A DNA stretch of 5,184 nucleotides from an uncultured Lachnospiraceae bacterium (lineage in GTDB: Bacteria > Bacillota > Clostridia > Lachnospirales > Lachnospiraceae): positions 1-5,184 of the forward strand of contig CALEFO010000147.1 of NCBI GenBank assembly GCA_937877165.1, written 5' to 3'. The first letter of the stretch is position 1. The number at the start of each line of letters is the position of its first letter. Under the pieces are notes generated by a model. It worked only from the letters and a program-made list of their open reading frames with translations, had not been told where the DNA came from and made no database searches. Position numbers and translations under genes: made by a program. Of the stretch, positions 1 to 5,184 are shown one piece after another.

Positions 1-248
1 CGATACCAGCGCTTTCGGTAATCCGCGCGGTTTCGCATCACCGTCCGGAATGCCAGTCCCGTCAGAAGCCGCATCCCCAGGTGATAGGTAAAGGTCCCGC
101 ACGTGATCGCAAGGGAAAGCCAGACCCCCGCGGCAGTTTTCCCGTACAGAAGCACAAAAAGGACCGTCCCCGCGAGGAACACGAGGGCAAGTCCCTTCAT
201 CAAAACGGGCATCGTCATTTTCTCTTTTCCGTCAGCCTTTTTGTTCAT
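1..248 (-). CDS. Small membrane protein, N-terminal part (cut by window edge)
   Basis: Seen: an open frame starts at ATG 248 and runs off the left edge after 82 complete codons, so only the N-terminus is present. A short lysine-rich start (MNKKADGKEK) precedes two hydrophobic stretches at about residues 14-35 and 40-66, each able to span the membrane. A basic segment rich in Arg and Lys (about 68-80) follows and ends in RKRWY at the cut. The start lies 18 bases after the stop of the U32-like gene, on the same strand, with only a weak purine-rich ribosome binding site. ATG codons at residues 11 and 13 are alternative starts. Inference: it is the third gene of an operon with the U32-like protein and the MFS transporter. 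The pattern TFTYHLGMRLL followed by an N..YRKRW segment recalls small clostridial membrane proteins sometimes annotated as CrtO-like (glycosyl-diaponeurosporenoate) acyltransferases. That is a recollection only, and the function should be treated as unknown. Confidence 0.7.
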   Translation of the reverse strand, partial: MNKKADGKEKMTMPVLMKGLALVFLAGTVLFVLLYGKTAAGVWLSLAITCGTFTYHLGMRLLTGLAFRTVMRNRADYRKRWY

Positions 249-266
249 TTCTCTAAAACATTTTCC

Positions 267-1160
267 CTAAAACAGGTCCAGCATATTGTCGAGATAAACC
301 GCCTCCCGGACCTTCAGCTGGCATTCCGGCTTCGTCATGTAGTATAGAAGAAACTCCAGCACCAACGCACTTCCGAGACCGCGCCCCTCGATCTTGAAAT
401 TGGAAAAGCCCATTGGAAGATAAATATTCCGGATATCCCCGACGCCGATAAATCCCGGATTCTCCATCGCCCTGGAAAAGCGGTAGCCCTCTTCTGCGGG
501 CGGGGCCCTGCAGCGGTGTTCCGGCCCCTTCTCTCCAAGGCTCAGTCTGCTGACCGCCTCATAGCAGGCCTTCCGCTCTCTGCAGCCAAACCAGCAGCAC
601 TCGTTGCAAAGGAATTCCACCTTATCCTTCTGCGCATCCGGGAGGGAAGCAAGAAGTAAAAGCTCCCGGTTCAGGCGAAAATCCGGAACAACATACCGGA
701 ACGCACTCCGCTCCGTTTCCTTCCGGAAATCCTCAAACTCCGTGAGAACCTTCGTCGTGGAAGAAACCAGATACAGCTGCGGATAGTGCTCCCGAAGGTA
801 CTCCGTAAGAAGCTCCGAGTGGACGATGACGCCGTTCTCTACTCCCTCTTCTCCGGCGAACATTTTGCAGAGCGCATTGCATTCCGGATCTGAAAGATGC
901 TCCCTGCGAAGAAGCGAGTTGCTGAAGGTAAGTCTTGCCGAAATCCCGTATTCCCGAAGGAGCGTCAGTACCTCCTGCGGCTCTTCCTCTCCTTCCTCTA
1001 TGCGGCCGCCGCCCCAGAGACACCCCGCTGGCGCTCCGTATACTGAGCCGATGTCACACCAGTCATAGAAATACTCCCGGTGCTTTCGAAACAGCGGCAG
1101 GAAGATTCGGTACAGCTCGTAGAATTCAAACAGTCCGGGAAGGTGATAATGCGCTGTCAT
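267..1160 (-). CDS. U32-peptidase-like TIM-barrel protein with cysteine cluster, function unknown
   Basis: Seen: 297 residues from ATG 1160. A TTG start at 1169 would add three residues but sits only about 2 bases after the AGGGGG motif, so ATG 1160 (GGAG 4 bases upstream, AGGGGG 11 bases upstream) is preferred. Residue numbers here are from the TTG start. The C-terminal half carries a cysteine cluster (C188, C191, C192, C196, C202, C220), then PGFIGVGDIRNIYLP (238-252) and FKIEGRG (258-264). Family knowledge: U32 proteins (TrhP/YegQ, RlhA, UbiU/UbiV) end their barrel with a similar 'D-l..yLp..G...lKIEGRmk' block after clustered cysteines that can hold an Fe-S centre. Several of them are oxygen-independent hydroxylation or RNA-modification enzymes rather than proteases. 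Inference: this is a divergent stand-alone member, probably cytoplasmic, as no signal peptide or membrane segment is seen. The N-terminal half (HYHLPGLFEFYELY, WCDIGSVYGAP) is unlike classical U32 members. It lies 40 bases after the MFS gene and 18 bases before the membrane-protein gene, so it is probably cotranscribed with both. Confidence 0.85.
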   Translation of the reverse strand: MTAHYHLPGLFEFYELYRIFLPLFRKHREYFYDWCDIGSVYGAPAGCLWGGGRIEEGEEEPQEVLTLLREYGISARLTFSNSLLRREHLSDPECNALCKMFAGEEGVENGVIVHSELLTEYLREHYPQLYLVSSTTKVLTEFEDFRKETERSAFRYVVPDFRLNRELLLLASLPDAQKDKVEFLCNECCWFGCRERKACYEAVSRLSLGEKGPEHRCRAPPAEEGYRFSRAMENPGFIGVGDIRNIYLPMGFSNFKIEGRGLGSALVLEFLLYYMTKPECQLKVREAVYLDNMLDLF

Positions 1161-1200
1161 ATTCTCCAAGTCCCCCTGGGAATGAAAAGTTCCTTTCTCA

Positions 1201-2355
1201 TCATCCCTTTTTTGTCATCCGGAATGTCTTCTCCACCATTACGATCATCAGGATAAAGAAGATCAGCAGGAAAACCGGCATGACCGCGAAGGTCACATGG
1301 TTTCCGATCAGACCGAAAATCGGCGGAATAAAGGTGGACCCGACGTAGGCACTTGCCATCTGGATTCCAATGATCGCACCCGAATTCTCCGCGCCGAAAT
1401 TATCCGGTGTAGAGTGAATGATGCAGGGATAGATCGGTCCGCACCCAAAGCCGATTACCAGAAAGGCAATGAATGCCGCCTGGTAGGAGCTTACCGGCAG
1501 AAGAAGTGCCGCAATTCCACAGAGCAGGATTCCGGTACCAAGCTGAATCATTCTCCGGTCACCAAGCTTGTCCGTAATAAAGCCGCTGACGAATCTCCCT
1601 GCCGTAATTCCGATATAAAACAGCGCAGCAAAGCCCGCCGCGCGCTCCGCAGGAATCCCTTTTACCTCTGCAAAGTAGGTGGCCGCCCACTGCATGGTGG
1701 TCGCCTCCGCGGCACAGTATGCAAAAAATCCAGTCAAAAGGAACGGAACCCCCTCGATGCGCAGCGCACCGAAAAGACCGACACTCTTTCCCGACGCTTC
1801 GGTTTTCGTTTCGTTCACCTTCCAGACAGGGAGCGTTACCAGGAGAAGAACCGCAATCGCAAGCTGAATCAGACCTACAATCCGGTATCCGCTGTTCCAG
1901 GTGCGGTTCACCAGCGCGTAGCTCATAATGAACGGGCTGATGATCGTACCGACGCCCCAGAAGCAATGCAGCCAGCTCATATGCTTCGCCTTGTAATAAA
2001 GGGCAATGTAATTGTTGAGCGCCGCATCAATCGCTCCTGCACCAAGGCCGTAGGGAATCCCGAAAAGCATCAGCATCCAGAAGCGGCTGGAGCAGGAAAA
2101 GCCAAGCAACGCGAGCACAGTGAGAAACACGCTCACGACCGTCACGATTCTCGTTCCAAATCTGCGGGTGAGACGGTCCGAAAGAAGGCTCGACACGATC
2201 GTTCCGCCGGAAATGATCATCGACACAATTCCCATGTAGGATACAGGAACCCCGAGCTCGTTGTGCATCACCGGCCACCCGGAGCCGAGAAGTGAATCGG
2301 GAAGCCCAAGACTGATGAATGCAAGATAAATCAGTGCCAGCAATAAGGTGTACAT
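1201..2355 (-). CDS. MFS transporter (FucP/GlcP-like sugar symporter branch possible)
   Basis: Seen: 384 residues, largely hydrophobic throughout, of a length that fits a 12-helix major facilitator transporter in the cytoplasmic membrane. The conserved motif A of the helix 2-3 loop appears as SDRLTRRFGTR (59-69). Its second-half counterpart is TDKLGDRR (261-268). A GLGAGAIDAALNNYIALYY stretch (103-121) with D110 and N114, followed by MSWLHCFWGVG (126-136), resembles the helix 4-5 region of FHS-family sugar:proton symporters (FucP, glucose/mannose symporter types). A hydrophilic central loop (about 178-195) separates the two halves. Start: ATG 2355, preceded by AAAGGA 11 bases upstream, a slightly long spacing. 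It appears to be the first gene of a minus-strand group followed by the U32-like gene 40 bases later. Substrate and direction of transport cannot be read from the sequence, and the sugar suggestion is family-level inference only. Confidence 0.92.
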   Translation of the reverse strand: MYTLLLALIYLAFISLGLPDSLLGSGWPVMHNELGVPVSYMGIVSMIISGGTIVSSLLSDRLTRRFGTRIVTVVSVFLTVLALLGFSCSSRFWMLMLFGIPYGLGAGAIDAALNNYIALYYKAKHMSWLHCFWGVGTIISPFIMSYALVNRTWNSGYRIVGLIQLAIAVLLLVTLPVWKVNETKTEASGKSVGLFGALRIEGVPFLLTGFFAYCAAEATTMQWAATYFAEVKGIPAERAAGFAALFYIGITAGRFVSGFITDKLGDRRMIQLGTGILLCGIAALLLPVSSYQAAFIAFLVIGFGCGPIYPCIIHSTPDNFGAENSGAIIGIQMASAYVGSTFIPPIFGLIGNHVTFAVMPVFLLIFFILMIVMVEKTFRMTKKG

Positions 2356-2414
2356 GGTTTCTAAAATCCTTTCCCACTTGTCTGCGATCCTGCAAAAGGC
2401 CGCATGCTTCTTTT

Positions 2415-2445
2415 ATCTTAGCACAAGCCCTCCCATCCTTGGCAT
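2415..2445 (-). promoter_or_regulatory. Candidate promoter of the MFS operon
   Basis: Read on the minus strand, an extended -10 element TGCTAAGAT lies at 2423-2415. An imperfect -35, ATGCCA, lies at 2445-2440 with a 19-base spacer. The TG extension could compensate for the poor -35. Transcription would begin near 2408, giving a leader of about 50 bases before the MFS start. Supported by position and motif only. Confidence 0.35.
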
Positions 2446-2469
2446 TCTTGTTTTGCAATTCATGCAACG

Positions 2470-2514
2470 TATAAAGGCCGAAAGCCATCACAACAAATCG
2501 TGGGCTTTCGGCCT
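2470..2514 (-). terminator. Terminator-like hairpin after the radical SAM gene
   Basis: A perfect 12-base-pair inverted repeat joins AGGCCGAAAGCC (2475-2486) to GGCTTTCGGCCT (2503-2514) around a 16-base loop. It starts 31 bases after the radical SAM stop codon. On the minus strand the stem is followed by TTTATAC, a short U-tract; on the plus strand no U-tract follows and no gene ends there. It is therefore assigned to the minus strand. The weak U-tract leaves room for some read-through into the MFS operon. Confidence 0.65.
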
Positions 2515-2545
2515 GTACTATGTCAGAGACGCGATATAAACGAGC

Positions 2546-3946
2546 TTACTTCAGCACAATTTCCTTCTTGCTCTTCTCATAATCCGGATGGTTAGACTTC
2601 CAGAGCTTGTCTGCAACCGGAGCCCACTCCTTGGCGTAGTTCTCGCACTTTCCGCAGAGATGCTCGACCGTCTCCGGTTCTGTCAGGTCTGTGCTCTTCG
2701 CACCGGCTGCCTTGACGATCGCCTGAAGCTTCTCCGGGTTCTCCAGGAAAGGACAGGGCTGCAGCAGGTTTTCATTGAAGGGCTGGTTCTTCTGATAGAG
2801 CTTGAACAGCGGCTGCTGCAGGCACTCCAGAAGGCTCTTCTCGTGGATGTTCGCCCCGGAGTAGTGAATGAATACACAGGGCTCCACATCTCCGTTCGGG
2901 TTGATGTGGCAGTAGTTCTTGCCGCCTGCGATACATCCGTTCACCCACTCACCGTCATTCTGGAAGTCCATTGCGAAGATCGGCTTGCCGCCCTCGTAGC
3001 CGCGGATTTCGCGAACGCGGTGATACATATATTCACGCTGCTCCGGTGTCGGAACAAGATCCATCGTCGCATCCATTCCGACCGGCATGAAGTGGAAATA
3101 CCAGCTGAACGCAACTCCCTTGGAAATCAGGAAATCCATGAACTCATCCGAGGTGACTGCCTCGCAGTTGGCTCTCGTATAGCAGATAGATGTGCCATAG
3201 ACCAGTCCGTTCTTATGAAGAAGGTCCATGGTATCCATGACCTTCTGGAAGGTTCCATGGCCACGCCTTGCATCCGTCGTGTCCTCGTAGCCCTCGATCG
3301 ACATGGACAGGACAATGTTCTTCGACTTCTTCATCTCGTCGCAGAACTCCTGATCCACCAGTGTGCCGTTCGTAAACAGCATGAAGCCACAGTCCTTGTG
3401 CTTCTGCGCGAGACGGAAGATATCGTTCTTGCGAACAGTCGGCTCACCGCCCGTCATGACATAGCCGTGAATGCCGAGCTCCTTTCCTTCCGTAACAATC
3501 TTGTCCATATCCTCATAGGAAAGATTCAGCTGATGCCCGTACTCGGATGCCCAGCAGCCGGTGCAGTGCAGGTTGCAGGCTGAGGTCGGATCGAACAGGA
3601 TGACCCACGGAATGCTGACGCCGTACTTCTGTGCCGCCTTTTTCGTCTCCTTGTATCCGGAAAAACCTGCCTCAAAGCCAAAGGACATGAACAGTCCTTC
3701 CAGATAGTCCAGATCGGCATAGTCCAGAAGGTTGTTGAAGAATTTCGTCCACTTGCCGTCCTTGCTGAACGTTGCGCGGAGTCTGTCATAGGCTTCCGGC
3801 GGCCAGGTATCTCCATTGATTTTCTGAATCGCGTCAATGACGCCGACAAATCCTTCCTCGCGGTTCGAAACGGCCTTTCTTCCCGCTGTCTTCAAAACCG
3901 CCTGAAATGCTGCCCGTTCTGCTGCATGTGTCAGTTTATTTGCCAT
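2546..3946 (-). CDS. Radical SAM enzyme with SPASM-like C-terminal cysteine region
   Basis: Seen: 466 residues from ATG 3946, chosen because AAGGAGG lies 7 bases upstream. An in-frame ATG at 3982 would add 12 residues but has no comparable ribosome binding site. After an N-terminal helical region (about 1-110), the radical SAM core opens with FDPTSACNLHCTGCW. Its CxxxCxxC cysteines (C124, C128, C131) would bind the [4Fe-4S] cluster that cleaves S-adenosylmethionine. The GGEP motif is at 166-169. Towards the C-terminus, GCIAGGKNYC (337-346), a GDVEPC turn (C357), C398 and a CGKC pair (C431, C434) resemble the extra-cluster binding of SPASM/Twitch domains. Known: radical SAM/SPASM enzymes (COG0535-type) often modify peptides or proteins. 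I recall close clostridial relatives annotated only as 'radical SAM protein'. Inference: cytoplasmic, substrate unknown. No small precursor-peptide gene is seen beside it, so a RiPP role is not supported here. It is transcribed alone, from a promoter divergent from prs. Confidence 0.93.
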   Translation of the reverse strand: MANKLTHAAERAAFQAVLKTAGRKAVSNREEGFVGVIDAIQKINGDTWPPEAYDRLRATFSKDGKWTKFFNNLLDYADLDYLEGLFMSFGFEAGFSGYKETKKAAQKYGVSIPWVILFDPTSACNLHCTGCWASEYGHQLNLSYEDMDKIVTEGKELGIHGYVMTGGEPTVRKNDIFRLAQKHKDCGFMLFTNGTLVDQEFCDEMKKSKNIVLSMSIEGYEDTTDARRGHGTFQKVMDTMDLLHKNGLVYGTSICYTRANCEAVTSDEFMDFLISKGVAFSWYFHFMPVGMDATMDLVPTPEQREYMYHRVREIRGYEGGKPIFAMDFQNDGEWVNGCIAGGKNYCHINPNGDVEPCVFIHYSGANIHEKSLLECLQQPLFKLYQKNQPFNENLLQPCPFLENPEKLQAIVKAAGAKSTDLTEPETVEHLCGKCENYAKEWAPVADKLWKSNHPDYEKSKKEIVLK

Positions 3947-3953
3947 GATCCTT

Positions 3954-3978
3954 CCTCCTTCCGCAAAGCTCTGCGGAA
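3954..3978 (-). promoter_or_regulatory. Strong ribosome binding site abutting a palindromic hairpin
   Basis: AAGGAGG (3960-3954, minus strand) is a near-perfect Shine-Dalgarno sequence 7 bases before ATG 3946, and it decides the start of the radical SAM gene. Directly upstream, TTCCGCA and TGCGGAA form a 7-base-pair inverted repeat (3959-3978) with a 6-base loop. Its last two bases are the first two of the AAGGAGG motif. Such a stem could modulate ribosome access or protect the mRNA; regulation is inference. Confidence 0.6.
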
Positions 3979-4091
3979 CCATTTGCTGCCTGTCCCATAG
4001 AAAGACCTTCCGCCAAACAGTTCTCCCGCCTGCTTAAATGATTCTTGATTTTGTTTTCATCGGTCTTTATTTATGACCAAAGTTCATTTAT

Positions 4092-4125
4092 ATTGTAGCA
4101 CGTTCTCCCGTTAAAAAAAGGTCAA
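4092..4125 (-). promoter_or_regulatory. Candidate promoter of the radical SAM gene
   Basis: On the minus strand, TGCTACAAT (4100-4092) is an extended -10 element with a good TACAAT hexamer. A TTGACC hexamer lies at 4125-4120, but 22 bases away, too far for a standard -35, so the extended -10 is the main support. A start near 4085 would give a leader of about 140 bases. Just downstream, GGTC and GACC (4062-4078) flank a 9-base AT-rich centre, possibly an operator; this is weak. Confidence 0.5.
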
Positions 4126-4188
4126 TTTTTCCGGAATGGGTAAAGAATCCCCAAGCCGTCTGATCTTCCTGACGCAGAAATTAACCGC

Positions 4189-4217
4189 TTGCGGGTTCCT
4201 TACATTAAAAGTACAAT
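4189..4217 (+). promoter_or_regulatory. Promoter of prs
   Basis: TTGCGG (4189-4194) and TACAAT (4212-4217) are separated by exactly 17 bases, a sound sigma-A type arrangement pointing into prs. The start would be near 4224, giving a 5' leader of about 200 bases. The segment between this promoter and the divergent one (about 4126-4188) shows no gene and no clear motif. Confidence 0.6.
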
Positions 4218-4223
4218 GAATAG

Positions 4224-4421
4224 GCCGTCTGACATGCATATTCCTTCGTATGCCACAGGGGCGCCATCGGCAGAAGATCTCGCGGATGAAACCGCAGGAG
4301 ATCTGATTTCACATCCGGTCAGCGCCTGAAGACAGGACGGCCGCATCCTGATTTCCAGTGTGAATTCAGGATTTCTGCAATGGTTCGATGCATCACATAA
4401 ATAAAAACAAGGAGTATGTCC
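4224..4421 (+). promoter_or_regulatory. Structured 5' leader of prs, candidate cis-regulatory RNA
   Basis: This roughly 200-base untranslated stretch holds several hairpins visible by eye. (1) GCATA/TATGC (4236-4253) has a loop TTCCTTCG. (2) AGATCTC-GCGG pairs with CCGC-AG-GAGATCT (4275-4304), 11 pairs with a 2-base bulge around the loop ATGAAA. (3) ATCCTGA pairs with TCAGGAT (4345-4372), extended inwards by TTC/GAA after one mismatch, and is followed by TTTCTGC. (4) CAGGA (4333-4337) can instead pair with TCCTG (4346-4350), which excludes hairpin 3. It does not match any riboswitch class I can recognise, including PRPP-, ppGpp- or purine-sensing types. A regulatory role on PRPP synthesis is inference. 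The prs ribosome binding site AAGGAG (4409-4414) lies just downstream of the structures. Confidence 0.45.
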
Positions 4422-5184
4422 ATGTCTGATCTGCAGCTGCACCAGAAGCTGGAACGCCGCATCCCGGTCGCTCCGCTTGAGCTTGTTGTTCTTCCCTCCG
4501 CTGAGGCGTTGGGAAATGAAGTCAACGATTATCTGGTATCCTTCCGGAAGCACTACGATGACAACATCGCTAAAGGCGATACCGCTTTTCAGGATTATGT
4601 CCGTGACGATTACAGGATGCAGGCAGAGTGTGTCCGGTTCGGCACCGGCGAAGGAAAGGGAATCATTACGGATTCCTGCCGCGGCAAGGATATTTTCATT
4701 CTTACCGATGTTACCAATCACTCTCTCACCTACAAAATGAACGGCTTCATCAATCACATGTCCCCGGACGATCATTTTCAGGATCTGAAGCGGATTGTTG
4801 CCGCCATCAACGGCAAGGCCGCCCGCATTTCCGTGATCATGCCCTTCCTGTATGAGGGACGTCAGCACAAGAGATCCGGACGGGAATCCCTGGACGGAGC
4901 GAACATGTTCCGCGAGCTGGTGGATCTCGGCGTCAAGAACTTCATCACCTTTGACGCGCACGATCCCCGGATTCAGAACGTGGCTCCGCTCTCCAATTTT
5001 GACAACTTCATCTCCCCGTACCAGTTCCTCCGGGCGATCATCCATTCCTTCCCGGACGTCATTCTGGACAAGGAGCATTTCGTCGTCATCTCCCCGGACG
5101 AGGGAGCGCTGGACCGCGCCGTCTATTTCGCCAGCGTGATCGGAGCCGACACCGGCATGTTCTACAAGCGCCGTGACTACACCC
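4422..5184 (+). CDS. prs: Ribose-phosphate pyrophosphokinase (PRPP synthase), long variant, 3' end cut
   Basis: Makes PRPP from ribose 5-phosphate and ATP in the cytoplasm, feeding purine, pyrimidine, NAD, histidine and tryptophan synthesis. Seen: 254 codons from ATG 4422, with AAGGAG 7 bases upstream; the in-frame ATG at 4416 is too close to that site. The frame stays open to the window end. Motifs in order: the substrate-binding signature GRQHKRSGRESLD (146-158), the metal-binding FDAHDPRIQ (178-186, counterpart of the DLH motif), VVISPDEGALDRA (221-233), and the catalytic flexible loop KRRDYT (249-254), whose lysine and arginine are the expected catalytic residues. The PRPP-binding loop lies beyond the window. 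About 70 residues precede the region comparable to the start of the core in the usual roughly 315-residue enzyme. This fits the roughly 390-residue variant known from Lachnospiraceae and some relatives. It is transcribed divergently from the radical SAM gene, from a 17-base-spaced promoter and a structured leader. Confidence 0.95.
   Translation, partial: MSDLQLHQKLERRIPVAPLELVVLPSAEALGNEVNDYLVSFRKHYDDNIAKGDTAFQDYVRDDYRMQAECVRFGTGEGKGIITDSCRGKDIFILTDVTNHSLTYKMNGFINHMSPDDHFQDLKRIVAAINGKAARISVIMPFLYEGRQHKRSGRESLDGANMFRELVDLGVKNFITFDAHDPRIQNVAPLSNFDNFISPYQFLRAIIHSFPDVILDKEHFVVISPDEGALDRAVYFASVIGADTGMFYKRRDYT

Noticed and set aside
1297..2295. Plus-strand open frame of 332 codons
   Set aside because: Antisense to the MFS gene, strongly charged and low in hydrophobic residues, as expected from the reverse strand of a membrane protein gene.
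2588..3583. Long plus-strand open frame of 331 codons
   Set aside because: Antisense to the radical SAM gene with no recognisable motif; a codon-bias shadow.
3947..3982. Upstream ATG at 3982 extending the radical SAM protein by 12 residues
   Set aside because: The added segment covers the strong AAGGAGG site and the hairpin; ATG 3946 has ideal spacing.
4020..4110. Direct repeat GTTCTCCCG at 4020-4028 and 4102-4110
   Set aside because: Two copies of nine bases in an intergenic region are too little to call a binding site without comparative data.
4216..4329. Small plus-strand open frame (37 codons) in the prs leader, a possible leader peptide
   Set aside because: Its ATG overlaps the -10 element of the predicted promoter, and neither it nor the inner ATG at 4234 has a ribosome binding site. 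No run of regulatory codons is seen.
4200..5078. Long minus-strand open frame of 292 codons
   Set aside because: It lies antisense to prs, whose catalytic motifs are clear, and shows no recognisable domain. It arises from the codon bias of the plus-strand gene.

Overview
The window looks like chromosomal DNA from a fairly GC-rich anaerobic Firmicute, most likely Lachnospiraceae or a close clostridial relative. The main evidence is the PRPP synthase at the right end, which is the long variant I know from gut Lachnospiraceae. The clostridial-style radical SAM protein, the strong AGGAGG-type ribosome binding site and the U32-like protein fit the same assignment. No mobile element, tRNA, rRNA or CRISPR array is visible.

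Left block (1-2355, minus strand): three genes run in the same direction with short gaps (40 bases, then 18). They are an MFS transporter (2355-1201), a cysteine-rich protein resembling the TIM-barrel domain of U32 'peptidases' (1160-267), and the N-terminal 82 residues of a small membrane protein cut by the window edge (248-1). This looks like one operon with a promoter near 2415-2445. Its substrate and purpose are unknown.

Middle block (2356-3946, minus strand): a 466-residue radical SAM enzyme with a CxxxCxxC cluster motif and a cysteine-rich, SPASM-like C-terminal region. It has its own extended -10 promoter, a strong ribosome binding site touching a palindromic hairpin, and a long-stem terminator-like hairpin downstream.

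Right block (4126-5184): a divergent promoter region leads rightwards to a PRPP synthase gene (prs), 5'-complete and cut at the window end. The predicted prs transcript has a leader of about 200 bases with several hairpins, some mutually exclusive, so it is a candidate cis-regulatory element. The long minus-strand open frame opposite prs is a shadow.

The most interesting items are the undescribed MFS / U32-like / membrane-protein operon, the structured prs leader, and the radical SAM enzyme of unknown substrate. All functional links between neighbours are inference.
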